A DNA stretch of 64,000 bases from Petaurus breviceps papuanus (taxonomy: Eukaryota > Chordata > Mammalia > Diprotodontia > Petauridae), in NCBI GenBank assembly GCA_028583685.1, contig JAMXIF010001194.1, positions 23,597,471 through 23,661,470 of the forward strand. The letters run 5' to 3'. The notes under the pieces were generated by a model. The model made no database searches and was not told the DNA's origin. It worked only from the letters and a program-made list of their open reading frames with translations. A program made the translations under genes and the position numbers. Below, piece by piece: positions 1 through 13,200 of this stretch; the stretch's first letter is position 1, and each line of letters opens with the position of its first letter.

Positions 1-366
1 TAATAAGGTTGAGTCTCTGTCTTATCTCCATCCCACCTCCCACCCCACCCCTGACACACACACCCATAGAGCTTTTGCGGGAAGTGCTATTTCCCCCTAA
101 GACGTATAGTTTTTAAACATTACATAACAATGCCTTGTTTTTTTTACCTCCTCCAAAAACTGTCATGCTCTATCTTTTCATAAAACATTTTTCAAAAATA
201 ATTTTAGGTACTATTTTATTAAAATAAAATTAAGAATTTACTATAATTTTTATAACTTACAAATATTCAATATATAATAAAAATAACATAATATACGTAG
301 GTATTAATTTATTGATAAAGTGACTTATAATGCTCATGTTTATAACAAAAAAACATAATAATATTA

Positions 367-1660
367 TTAATGTGATGAGTGTGATTGTTTTTCAGCCCAA
401 AGTTTCTTAAACCATGATGTCATTGATGATATTGTTACTCCCTTTTCAACCATTAATCTACAATATTATTTTGTCTTTATAATACCCAGAATAGAAAAAC
501 TCTTTAATGCTAATAAAATATCATGAGTAGTGTACAGCATCACTTAATTTGACAAAGCTTGGAACTTTTTGTTTACTCACAACCCAAATATAAATTTTCT
601 GATTCAAATGCTTGTTTCAAATTACTATCATGGGACAAGTCTATTAACAATTATTGTTCAGATGGAGTAAGACTGAATGTATCACAATCATCCATGGTAG
701 ATTAATTTCTTACATTAGTATTTAGAAATATGTATTGAACATAAAGTAAAAAATTCTTTTGTTGACAGATCAAGTGATTCATAATCAGATCTTTACTGGC
801 TTTTGTTTCACTTGACAAAGATTTTTAAAACTGGGAAACAAAATTATTAATTTTTAAATGTATTATTCATTGCTCTCTATACTTTTTGCAAATGCAGTCA
901 CTTTGTCTTTCTGGATCAGATCATAATTTGATGTTTATTTATTTAGAATTTTTCAAAAATATCCACCAAATGTGGAGTTTGAGAAGGAAATTTCTGTTAA
1001 AAATTAATTTGCTTCATCTTCATTATTATTATTAAGAAAAATTATAACTTCTTTTTTTTTAGGTTAAACTTAGTTCAAAGTATTGTGATTAGAGAAAACC
1101 ATTCTGTTTCATAGTAGATAAAAAACAGACATCAGTCAGGAAGTCCTGGGTTCAAGTCTTGCCTCTGACACATATTGGTTGTATGGCCTTGGATAAGTCA
1201 CTTGAGCTTTCAGTTTCTGAGCTCTTTGTTAAACTATAAATATCAGAGGAAATGTTCATTTTCATTACTAGAAGGACTTTTCTTACTGTGAGTTCTATGC
1301 ATCAATGAAATCTTAGGTCCAACTAAAGAAATAATCTTCAATAATATCTCTTAAAATATGCCATTGTCTGTGGAGTTTTCAATGGGTCCAAATTTCATGA
1401 AGTACCATTTTTAAAAGTATTTCTGGTAGATTTGTGCTTGTCCTGATATCTATTGAGCTTTCTCAGAACTGAGTCCAATACAATTCTCCCACATTATATA
1501 ATTTTCGTTAAAATTTCATTAAAAATTCCATTGATTATATTGAAATTTTCTGTTGATATGATATTGTTGTCAATCAGTTTGGAAAGCAGCAAATTGCTAT
1601 TAGCATCAGATCAATAACATAGCATACTTATGTAATCAAATGATTGCTTTTTGCTGCTCT
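367..1660 (-). mobile_element. Decayed hAT-family transposase relic
   Basis: On the minus strand the sequence ending at 367 reads IIKTK, a stop, YCRLMVEKG, then FKKLWAEKQSHSSH and a stop. This follows the end of hAT transposases (IKTKYRNRL-VE...KQ-QxSH). Farther upstream in the relic, around 1450-1480, is WENCIGLSSE, resembling the WxNCxGxxxD region of such proteins. Several stops and frame changes make it a fossil. A MIR-like SINE at 1112-1240 is inserted in it. The family name is uncertain. Confidence 0.5.
1112..1240 (+). mobile_element. MIR-like SINE
   Basis: Contains the tRNA-derived core pattern TGGGTTCAAGTC..TGCCTCTGACA and then GGCCTTGGATAAGTCACTT. It sits inside the AT-rich transposon relic. 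Confidence 0.7.
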
Positions 1661-1717
1661 GTCTGGTTTCAACTCCAATAAACATGATGTTCCTTCCAGG
1701 AAAAGCTTAAAACTTCT

Positions 1718-1885
1718 CTTTTTTTTTTTTTTTTTTTTTTTGCTTTTTGGAGGGCAATTGGGGTTAAGTGACTTGCCCGAAGTCACATGGCCAGTAATTG
1801 TGTCAAGTGTCTGAGGTCAAGTTTGAACTCAGGTCCTCCTGACTCCAGGGCTGATGCTCTATTCACTGCACCACCTAGCTGCCCC
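1718..1885 (-). mobile_element. Marsupial tRNA-derived SINE with perfect target-site duplication
   Basis: Minus-strand copy: a poly-T run (the A tail), then GGGGTTAAGTGACTTGCCC..CAGGTCCTCCTGACTCC and CACCTAGCTGCCCC at its 5' end. It is flanked by a perfect 13-bp duplication GCTTAAAACTTCT at 1705-1717 and 1886-1898. The exact repeats and long A tail indicate a fairly recent insertion. This SINE type is characteristic of marsupials. Confidence 0.92.
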
Positions 1886-2164
1886 GCTTAAAACTTCTAA
1901 TCTTATCACTAGGTTGCTCACTCAAACCTGGACACCAGTTCCCACAGCCTCTTCTCCCCTCTGACTAGAGAAGTTGAGTGTGGAAGACCAAAATCCTCCC
2001 AAAGCCTTCCTTCACAGAGGGCAGAAATTGGACTTGCAACTCACGCCTTTTTGCATCTGCTGCTCTACCTGGTTTCAACTCCATGGAACTAAATACCCTT
2101 GCGATATATCCCTTGGCCACCTCCCCACATCCCACTTTCTTCTTCCTTTTCTGTGTTGTCTTCC

Positions 2165-2285
2165 CCAATAGACTGCAAACTCATTGATATCAGGAACTGT
2201 ATTCTTTTTCTTATTTCTATCCCCAACACTTAACACAGTGCCTTGCGCATAGTGGGTTCTTAGTAAATATTTATTGAATTGAAAA
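2165..2285 (+). mobile_element. L2 LINE 3' end
   Basis: Shows the usual L2 tail: CCCCAATAGACTGCAAACTC, then GGAACTGTATTC, CCCAACACTTAACACAGTGCC and AGTAAATATTTATTGAATTGA. Confidence 0.85.
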
Positions 2286-2756
2286 ATGAATATCTTATCC
2301 CCTCACAGGGCAAAAAGAAAGGTTTTGGTTTGTTAATTAATTGATTGCACGTGAACAAGTGTCCTACCCACCCTATTATCATTGTGTAGAACCCTTCAAA
2401 TCTGCTTTGCAAATGATTGACCAAGCATCTTCCCTACAATATCAAAAACTTTATGTAGTACTAACATTTCTCTTATCAACTGAGGTTTTCTACACTCAGC
2501 AACTCTGTAAGCAACTTTATAAGATGTGAGGAATTCTTTTGATGCCACAGACACTAAAATTTTTTTTTGTTATTAAAAGTCTGGAATTTTCTTTTAGAAA
2601 AAAATTATTTCATCTTGCCAATGGATTCTGCATGTGCACTTTCAAGAGATTTCTAATTATTAGGTTTCATGCTATCTGCAGCTGAAATATTTATACAAAG
2701 CAAACACCGCAGTCTTTTCACTTGATCAATAGCAATAAATGTAAATGCCAATTAAA

Positions 2757-2945
2757 GAATGAATAAAAATAATGAAAAAGAATTTATTAAGTGCCTGCTA
2801 TGTCCAGAGGACTGTGCTAACAATAGGGGATACAAAAAGAAAGTGTTATTCTTCTTACTCTCCAGGATTTTACACTCTAATAGGGAATCTGGAGAAAAAG
2901 ATGACAGAAATAGGGATATGGTGGCCAGAGATAGGTGCTAGAATC
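2757..2945 (-). mobile_element. L2 LINE 3' fragment
   Basis: Antisense L2 tail: TTTATTAAGTGCCTGCTATGT, GGGGATACAAAAAG, then TTACACTCTAATAGGGA. Confidence 0.8.
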
Positions 2946-3814
2946 TGAGAATTCACAGGGATGGTGAGTAGAGTCAAAAGGGAGTTGATTAATATGCTGA
3001 TTCTAGCAACAATGGCAATGTTGGTGTAATTTTGATACAGGGGCAGGGGGAGGGTTAAGTAATGACAAGAAAATGGCTTTGGGGGAAGCAGGCCTAAGAC
3101 TGTTTAGATAGAGTGGACCATGTGATCTTGGGCTTTGTCTAGTAAGGACATTGGATGAGGTCCCAAAATGGAAGCATAAAATTGAGGAGACTAAGCCACC
3201 CAGGTCTCCAGAGGTCAAGCAATAAAAAGGATGCAGTGGTAAATGGTAAAATGGTAAAATGCAGTGGAATGATAAATAGAGTGGATAATATTTTCTGGAT
3301 TTGAGTCTTTTTACATTGTTTCTGTATTTTCATTACTTAGTCTTTACTTTTATTAGTTTCAGATGCTCCATGGGATTTTCTTTTTGATCCAATTATATAT
3401 TCATCAATCTTTAAGGGATGTATTTCATATTAAAACAATTAGAAACAAAAAATTTAAGACTATGAAATTTAAATTTATTGATAATTCAAATAATTAGCTA
3501 TAACTTCTCAAGTAAATGCAGTATTAAGCTTTTCAGAGTTGGAGAGGTTGGCTTAGGTTGTGCTTATCAAAAGGAATGACATTGAGAAATATAACAAGTA
3601 TGAAAGTACTTTTAACCTCCACAAAAAGATTGTTTAATTTGGAGTTTGTACATTTTACTTTCATATGTAGCAAGCATCAGAACAGCACAACTCATCTGTG
3701 CCATGAACCTGCTCTGACTAATGATGGTAGCTGTTGGTACTTTCCTTGAGATCTGACACATTGCACACTTACTCAGATTTGACCTCATTTACTCAAACCA
3801 TAGCAAATAACTGT

Positions 3815-3945
3815 CAGTCAGTCAATCAGTAACCATTTATTAAGCACCTACTATGAGCCAGTCACTGTGCTAAGTGTTTGGAGAAATAAAGAAAAACAAA
3901 AGACATTACCTGCTAAGAAGGAACTGACAAGCTAATGGCTGCTTT
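3815..3945 (-). mobile_element. L2 LINE 3' fragment
   Basis: Antisense L2 tail beginning TCAGTCAATCAGT, then ATTTATTAAGCACCTACTAT and CACTGTGCTAAGTG. Confidence 0.85.
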
Positions 3946-4180
3946 GCTTTCATTGTCAGAGTGAACTCATTATGTTAGTCTCAGTCTTGTTGACTTTGAT
4001 TCGAGCTTTCATTTCATTGAAAAATGTGGAATATTTATGTAAGGAGCTATATTAAAATATCCAACAGTTTGTTGCTTCTGTATCCCTGTCCCTAAACCGC
4101 AAGATTTAGAGGTTTCCCAGCTTGAAAACAAGGCCTCATCTTTTCTCCATGAGCTCAGGGACTCTGGCTTCTCCTACTAG

Positions 4181-4291
4181 GGACTAGCCGACTGAGGCTG
4201 ACTGTGCTGTCTGAAGACCGGCTCCAGATGAAGTGGAAGGAGTCAGAAGGAAATATCAATGGCTACAAAGTTCAAGTAAAGCCCATGGCAG
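4181..4291 (+). CDS. COL20A1: COL20A1 exon R1: first half of FN3-1
   Basis: Reads [18 protein letters not shown] and continues to KVQVKPMA, the first strands of an FN3 domain with its conserved Trp. The donor is GCAG|GTACTA and the exon ends in phase 1. The acceptor used here is CTACTAG before 4181. Another AG at 4157-4158 would start the exon at 4159 and add a hydrophobic run, GLWLLLLG, which could be part of the signal peptide. That run may equally be a translated pyrimidine tract. The upstream exon with the start codon is not seen. Confidence 0.85.
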
Positions 4292-7200
4292 GTACTAAAG
4301 GCATAGTGGGTTAGGAGAGCATGTCTGGGGATACGAGGCTAGGCAAGGGCATAGGCCTGGGCTCAAGGACACAGATCTTCCTCTTTGCCCCTCTTGGGTG
4401 GGGAAAGTCGAGAGCACAAACATCTATTCTCTTCAAGGATGAGAAATCGGGACCTACTTTTCCAAACTGCATTTTTTTATTACACTAAGTCTTTAGACTG
4501 AATTCATTCAATCATTTTCATTTAGCAAATTTTGTTTTTAATTGTATTAGCAAAGCCCTGGGCTTGGTGCTGAGAGGGATACAAAGATGCTTAAGGCAGT
4601 CTTTGTCCTCAAGGATCTCATAGTTTTAAACATGATAGAGGTCATATCCTAGATATGATATGATAAAGATGCTTAATAATGTTTGCACATAGTAAGTGGT
4701 TAATAAATATTTATCAAAATGAGTTTTGTTAGGCTTTGGGAGAATCTATAATCTCAGTGTTGAAAAAGACCCCAGAAGTCATCTAGTCCAACCCAGATCT
4801 GGTGCATGAATTTCCCCCTGAGGAGGGATAGTTGATTTCTGGTCAGTGGTATCATGGAAGACTTCATAGAGGATGAGGCATCTACACACTTGAACTATGG
4901 GCAAGACTTAAATTGGGAAAGCTGTTGGGGGAAGACATTCAAGACTTGGAGAAAGAATGAGGAAGACACAAAGCCAGAAAAGCAGAAGTATGTTCAGAGG
5001 ATGAAGAGCTGTCTGGTTTGGCTAGAGCATAGGGTGCATGAGAGGAAGTGTGTGGGTAATCACATCTAATTCCAAGCCTGCAGTGTATATGGTAATTTCT
5101 CTATATCCCTTACTTAACCATTCAGAACTGTGCCCTGAGACAGTGAGGACTCTCTGGTCCTATGTGTAAGGAGGCAGCTGGGGGAATGAGGGAAATCAAA
5201 GACCTGGATGTTCTTTAAGTGGGAGCCCCAACCTTTGGATAATTAAGAGCAGTGTGTTCCTACCCCAAACCAAGATGCGGCTTTTAACTGTGACCACTGT
5301 TTCTCCCTAAGGAGACTCAGAACAGGAAGTAATGCTGACTACCAAGACACCTAAAGTCACTGTGGTTGGACTGAGCCCCAACAAGGAATACACCCTCCAA
5401 ATATTTGCACTCAGTGGCTCCCGTGACACTCTGCTGGCCAGGCGGAGGTTTGTGAGTAAGTTGTTCCTGCTGGGTAATAACTGCCTGTGTTGTCCTCTGA
5501 GGTTTCTCTTACCTAACTCAGTCTCAAAAGTGAGCCTAGACCCCAAAGAGCTCTGGCAGTGGGCCAAAAAACCAGAATGAACTCAGTGAGACAGGGTAAA
5601 CTGTCATCATGTGTAGTGTAGTCATCATGGTCTGTAGAAGGATGTCGTGGAAAGAATCTTGACTTGGCAGTCTGTAGGCCTCAGTCCTAGGCCCAGATGT
5701 GTGTGAGTCTGTGAATTGGTGTATGACTTTAGACACTACTCCCTTTCTCTGAGCCTCATGTCCTCATTAATGGAATGATGGGCTTAGACTAGATGGTCTC
5801 TAGAAATCTTCCAGCTTTAAAGTCTTGTGAGACTCATTAAAAGCCTCTCCTTTTCCTAGGTGAGATTTCCATAGGACTCTGAGTATGTTTGACATAAGTA
5901 AGCCCTCATGAGAGGCAGGAGGATGAAGTGGGGCATTGGGGAAAGGCAGAAGAATCCCATGCAATAGATTTATTGTCTCTAACAACAGTTGTGAAACTAT
6001 TATCACCATTTTAGAGATGAGAAAACTGAGGATCAGAGGGATTAGCTAATTGGTTCAAAATCAAAGTCATGAAGCAAATCTGGGCAGAAGGAATCAGTGT
6101 CTACAGCTGTCCCTGATTCTCTCTCCTGGGTTCTATTAACTGTGTGACATTGGGTGAGTAATTCCATCCCTTTGGGCCTCAGATTCTTCATTAGTAAGAT
6201 GAGAATAACATGAAGCATCCTTCCCACCTTACTGAAATATTGGATCAGAAAAAAATAATAAATGTGACAGTCCTGCCACTGGACCTTGGCCCTGGGTAAT
6301 GTTTTACATTAATTCTAGTGGAGGATTTGAAGAGCATCTCCACGGGCAGGAATAACCGGAAGCCATCAGGGGAAACCCTGGAACCCATTCCTTCTTCAGT
6401 GGGAAATCATGAATTTGAGCAGGTTCCTGAGTTTGAAGCAACTTCATCAACTTGGAGTGGAATCTCTCCCACTTTAGGTAGGTACAGATGCAGGGAGAGT
6501 GTTTGAAGATATTGCAAAGAGAAGGAAGATGGAGTCACTCAATGTGGGGTTCCCCAAGTTATTTCTTGGACCTCAACATTGTTTCACAGCAATGTCACTG
6601 GCTGAATTCATCCCATACCTAAATTGCAAGTCATCCATGCTATATCATCATCATCATCATTGTCATCATCATCATCATTTTTGCCATTGTCATTGCTGTT
6701 GACATTGCCATCATCATCATTAACTGACATTTATGTAATGCTATATATAGATTATCTAATTTGATCAGTCAGTTTATTGAGATTCTATGTGACTGTTCAC
6801 ATGATAAGAAATTTGGGAGTTAGAAAAGAGCAGAAATGCATGCTCCTTGTGTTCATGGATCATACTGTGTAATTGGTCTTACATTCAAAACAAACACTAA
6901 TTATATGCTACTTAAACTGTAGGAATTCAGAGAAGGGACAGTGTCATAGAGGAATAAAAGTATTTGCAAGTCATAGAAAAGACCCAGAAGGCACAAGTCC
7001 CCAGGTCCCAGTTCTTAGCCCCACTTGCCCTCAGTTTCCCCAAAGGATACTCAGTTGAATTATAGACCTTCCTTCTCCCATATTTGCCCCATGTGGAGCA
7101 GGACAAGTTAGAAAGGAAGCTGTTGAAGGCTCCCAAGGGAAGCATTCTTCAAAACCATCTCCTGTACCCATTGATACTTAGGAAATGGTCCCCATGATGA

Positions 7201-10200
7201 GAAAGCTTGTAAAGCACATCTAAGAACTAGTGGGTCCAGAAAGTCAGGGCAAAGAAGTTGGGATTCATCATCCCAGAGGCTCAAAGCAATATTTTCTCCA
7301 GCAGACTAGCAGCTCCCCAAAGATAAAGAGCTATATATATATATATATTTTTTACTACAAATCAGGGCAGAAGGAAATTAGTTGGATGAAGTAAGATGGG
7401 AATAGTAGGGAGGAAAGGAGAGAAAAGACAAATGTTTGTTATTTCTTAACTGCCTGGTCCTAAATTACTACATGGATTTGTTAGGTGGGGTTGTCCCTCT
7501 CTCATAATATTAAAGTATCCCTAATGCCAGGAAGAGAGAGGGAGAGGGAGATGGAGAGGGAAAAGGAGAGAGATATGAAAGAGATATAAAATACAGATGT
7601 ATACATATACACATAGCATATACATATATTACATCATGCATATGTACATATTATGTAATATATACAACACAACATGTATGTATACATATACGTGTATACA
7701 TGTGTACATATGTGTATGGCAGTCAACTGGCATTTATTGTAAACTAGCATTCATGTTCCAGGCACTATACTAAGTGCTAGGGATGCAAAAAAAGTCTTAA
7801 GGACCTGTTCTCAAGGAGCTTACAGTCTAATGGGGGAGACAAAATGCAAGCAACCATATAGTACAGTATATACAATATGTTATATATGTGTAGTATATAC
7901 ACAATGAGTACATGCATGCACACACATACATATCACACACACAAATATATGCATGCATCTCGTGAAATGAGAAGTTCCCTAAGGGCTGGGACTATATTTT
8001 CTCCAGCAGTCCAGCAGTTTTTCAAGATGAAATAGCTGTATTTTGCTACAAATCAGGACAGTAGGTAGTTGTATAAAGTTTAAATCTCTTTGGGCAAGTA
8101 ACTGCTGTAATCAGTTCAGGACCCTTCTAATATAAGTAGCCTAATATACTTGAAAAAGTAACCTGCAACAGAAAAAGTTAGAAGAAGCAGAGAAGCCCAG
8201 TATGCAGAGCAGTAGGAGCTGTCTGTGGTTATGAGATTGCCCTACTTAAGTTCACTCTTGCAGACCACATGGGTACAATGGAAAAATAGCTAGATTTGAA
8301 ACCAAAGGACATGGTGAGTTTGAGTCCCAACTCTTTTACTCAGTACTTGTGTGGCCTTGGACAAGTCACTTATCCCTTCAGCATCTTGGTTTCCTTACTG
8401 ACATAAAATGAAGAGGTTGTAGCAAATAATCTGTAAAGTCCCTTTCAGTTCCAGATAAAGAATTCCTTGATCTTTCTGCTTCTATCTTAGCTGTCTCTGC
8501 CTCCATCTTCCAAGGTCCTCAGTTCCATTGTGATACCTCCATTCCTGTGGATATAGTGTTCCTGGTGGATGGGTCCTGGAGTATTGGCCGAAGTAACTTC
8601 AGGCTCATCAAAGAATTCCTGGCTGACATCATCTCTTCTTTTCACATTGCCCAGGATAAAGTTCGAGTTGGTAGGTACAAAGTTGTTGATCCTTCACATG
8701 TCGTTGGTGATAATCATTGTGATTCCCCAGCAGTCATAATCAGGAGTTGGGGGCTCATTCAGTAAAGGCTTGTTTCCTCTATGTTTTGAAATTAAAACAA
8801 ATATAAAGGAAACTCCAGTGATCAGAAGTGATGAATAAGTGGAGACAATGACTTAATGCTTTAGAGTGATATCAAATGTGTATACTTCAACCAGCAGCAC
8901 CCCCATTCTTTAGTTTTCCCTGGGGGAACTCCTGAAATTTCTTCATTGGCAAGAGGAAGCAGAGGCTACGCTGCTTTCTACATTGGTCTGGTTGATCAAT
9001 CACATGGCAAAGTACTGGAAGTTTCACATTCTTCCTCACGGAACCCCAAGAGTGCTTGTGCAAGCAAAATATTTTTCTTGCCTCCATATCTGGTATTCTT
9101 AACCTGGTGTGTGTGAACTAGTGTTTTTTTTTTCAAAAAGTATTTCAATAACTGTATTTCAATATAATTGGTTTCCTCTTAAATTCTATATATTTTATTT
9201 TATACATTTAAAAACACTTTTCTTCAAAGGATCCATGGACTTCACCAGAGTGCCAAAGGAATCCATTACATAAGAAAGGTTAAAAACCCCAGCTCTATAG
9301 GAATACCTTTTGACTAAGGGCAAGGACCCAGTTCTGAAAGTAGAAAATTTCCAGAAAAAAATGGATTCTAAATTGGAGATATGGTCAACCTATATTGTGC
9401 TTTAACAGATCTTCCATCTAGGAGGGAACTCAGTGGGTTTGCTCCAGGAGAAATTGGGATTTATCACCTCCAAGAGATCTCCAGGAGCAAAAAAAAAATT
9501 AAGTTACTACTGAAGATGTCCAATGGCAGGGTAAACTACTTAGGGAAAAAGTAGCAACAAGGGGAAGTAATTTTGTTCAGAAGTACATCTCCCCTGTCAT
9601 TATGCAGCCATCAATTGCCCACATTTGTGGTTCACCTTCTCTCAGGTTTGTCTCAATATAGTGGAGATCCCCGGACTGAGTGGGACCTGAATTCATTCAG
9701 CACCAAGGATGAAGTTCTAGAGGCTGTGCGAAATCTCCGTTACAAGGGTGGTAACACTTTCACAGGTACCTTAGCAACATTTCTTTATCACTCACAAGAA
9801 GAGCTATTTCTTTACCCTTCTTCCTTACATCCTTCTAAATATCCTTCTCTAAACACACCTCAACCTAGGCCTCTATCATCTGCAAAGCCTAGTGCTCTAA
9901 GGAGACCTTTTACCTATCAGATAAGTTGTTTGTTTAAAGTATGATATATATACACAATCAACCACACATTAGTTTGCATATGTTTAGAAGTACTTTTAAG
10001 CTGTGTGTATGTGTATGTCCTTATCTCTCTTACTAGACCAGAGATGGGGAACCTGTGGCCTTGAGGCCACATGTGGCCCTCTAGGTCCTCAGGTGTGGTC
10101 CTTTGACTGAATTCAAACTTCACAGAACAAATCCCCTCAATAAAAGGATTTGTTCCATAAAACTTGGACTCAGTGAAAAGACCACACCCAAGGACCTAGA

Positions 10201-13200
10201 AGGCCACATGTGACCTCTAGTAACTAGACTGAACTGTCCAATCAGGGGCATAAGTATACACAGAGGGTGAGCCAGCTGTGTTGATCCACCAGAGCACAAT
10301 TAGCCTATTCTGTATGCCTACCTATGGCAGGGACCACAATTTTCCCACTGTTCTCTCCTTGAATCATCTACTAACGGATCCCCAAAATGAAAGAAGTTCA
10401 GGACAAATGTCTTATCAGTTCAATAAGCATGAATTAAGTGCTTACCACTTGCAAGCCCCTGTACTAGGGCTACAGGGCTATAAAGACAGAGCCTCTCCTC
10501 TTAAAGAGCTTATATTCGAATGCAGGGAGGTCTAGGCTATGATGCATACAAAAGTATATGATACAAGGTAGAATGCCATAGGACTAAAAATGCTCTAGCA
10601 AGATTTGAGAGAAGAAGGATCTCTTTTAGCTGGAGGGATCAGGGAAATTTCATGGAAAAAATGGCAACTGATCTGGACTTTGAGGGAAGAGAACATATTT
10701 AATAGGCAAGGATAAGGAGAGAGTGCATTTTAGGCTTAGAGACCAGGACATATGAAGCAAAGCTGAAAGAGTCAGCTGGAACCAGATTGTAAAAGACCTT
10801 AAATGCTGGGCTAAGAAGTTTTTATTTTGTCCTACAAAGTCACTAAAGTTGCTGCTGCTGCTGATGTTGTTTTTGTTAAGTAGGAAAGGGACATCATAAG
10901 ACCAGGGTCTTAGGGACATGATTTTGGTCATAAACTGTGTGAAAGATGGCTTGGCAAGGGGAAAGACTGGAAATAGGAAAGTTAATAAAGCCATTGCAGT
11001 AGTCCAGGCAAAAGATGACAAGAGGTATATTCTGATGTGAAAGACATTGTTGAAGGAAATTGACAAGACTTGCCAGCAGACTGGCTTTGGAGGGAGAAGA
11101 AAAAGTCAAAGAGGATGCTGTGGTTTCAAGCTAGGGGAACTTTGAAATTGGGACAGGTTTAGGGGAAAGACAAAGAGTTTGTTTTTTATCTATTGAGTTT
11201 GAGAGTCTGAGAGGACATCCAGCAGTCACTTAGTGGTGCAAGTTCAGACTTCTGGTGATCAATTAGAACTGAATATAGAGATCTGGAAATTATCTGCATA
11301 GAGAGGATCTTTTAACCCATGGGAATAGCTGAGAATGCCAAGAGTGAGAGTATAGAGAGAAAAGAGATGAGGTTTCAGGGGATAGGAGATAGACACTGAA
11401 TTGGCACAGGCCTTCAAGGAGGATCATTCAGACAGGTAGCAGGAGAGCCTTGAGAACTGAGGAAAGGGAAAGTATCTAGGAGGGAGGATATAGACAAGGT
11501 CTTCTCATCACCACCAGACATAGGAGTATTTAGTAACTTCTGTTTCAGCCCTTCAGCAAATATTTTTCTGAACATAAACTCCATCTAGCAGAGAAAAGAG
11601 GAGGAGCCATAATCTATGACTGTAGGGAGCACAAATTCAAGTTGGAGAGGAGAGATAAGCCCATCAGAACAATATGTACAACTGGATGACACTTGGCAAA
11701 TCATTTTAACCTACCTGACCCTGTTTCCTCACTTGTAAAATATGAGTCTTCTTTCCAACTCCATCATCCTATAACCCTAAGAGCAAAACTTTGAAATATT
11801 GATTTTAAGTGTTGTAGTTCAGAGAAGGAAAATATCATTGTAGGCAGGAACATTCAGAGTTAACTTCATGAAAAGAGGTGGTATTTATGTTGGTTTGTGA
11901 TTGTGCTATTTTCCCTAAAGGTCTTGCACTGACTCATGTACTAGAGGAGAATCTGAAGCTTGAAGCTGGATCTCGCTCTGAGGCAGTTAAAGTGGTGATT
12001 CTCCTGACCGATGGCAAATCTCAGGATGATGCCCGACTTGCTGCTCAAGTTATGAAAGACCTAGGCATGGACATCTTTGCCATTGGTAAGATACACCTTC
12101 AAACCTGGCACCCGAGCCTCCCTTTTGAAGACATCTTTCATCAGCCACATTGTGAGAATAGAGAGAATATAGATTGGATAAAGACCTTTGATGTTCTATA
12201 TATTCAATCCCCTACTTCTAGGGAATGCAAAGGGCAGAGTATTAATTTTTTTAAATTTTCCATTATAGTCCAAGTTCCTGGGTTGTTTTAGAAGTCTGGC
12301 CAATTTGGCATCAACATTAGGAAGTGGGGGAAGGCTTTTCTAGGTCCCTCTCTCCCAGCTCCAAGGCATCTTCTGCCCCATTCTGGAGCCCACTCTCTCT
12401 TGCTGTCGCCATCACTGTCATCAAGATCTGATCCCAGGAAAATCTCTGTTATTTGGACACTTCTCTGATGAAGTAATGGCAGTCATTGTGCTCCTTCTCC
12501 AAGAAATGTCTGCATTTTAAGCCTTTTCTCTGGTTGTAGAATGACAGGGATTTGTCCCAATGGTAAGCATATGGGAGAGAAGACTTGATTTTCTCTGAGC
12601 TTCCTTCCAGCTTGAACATCCTGTGACTGTGTTAGATAGTCAATCAATCAATCAGCAAGTCAGTTATTCAGTCAGTTGGTCAATAGGCATTTGGGCTAAG
12701 AGCTATGTCAAGTGCTATAAATCCAAAGAAAGATAGGGGAAGGGGAGTTTCTTGTCTCTGAAATCACACTCTAAGTGTGTGTTGCCTTCTTTACCTCTTC
12801 TTAAGGTTGGTCTGGTCCCAGGGATTACATTTATCATTGGTGCCCTGACCATGTCTTCTGCCACTCCTGCTCCAGAATGATCTGAGTGTTGTTTTGAGAA
12901 GATACTGATCAGCAATTATCTTAATAAGACAAACAGAGACACAGCAACCTCTCCCCAGGCGTCTCTGTACACAGTGTAAATCAAATGAAGGTGATTATAG
13001 TTATCAGTTGTGGCACAATTTGGCCTCTTAGTGTGACATCCTATTAGTATGACGTGGGGGAGTAGCTGGAGCCTCCAAGGAGTAGGGAATGAGAGAATGT
13101 TATTTTTAAAAGAACATTTGGCTCTGTCCATGTTTCACTGTCTTTATCTCAGAGTCTATTTCTGTAGCTCTATCTATCTTTGTCTGTCTCTCTCTGTCTT

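Larger units (their letters stand above)
1..4180. other. Upstream stretch: repeats, no coding exon recognised
   Basis: No exon with a start codon and signal peptide could be recognised. The first 1.6 kb is AT-rich and looks like a decayed transposon, followed by SINE and L2 fragments. 2290-2750 and 2950-3810 show nothing recognisable. Either COL20A1 exon 1 lies outside the window or it is too short to detect here. Confidence 0.6.

Noticed and set aside
10650-11066. A 138-codon minus-strand open frame
   Set aside because: It is the coding side of another antisense L2 fragment.
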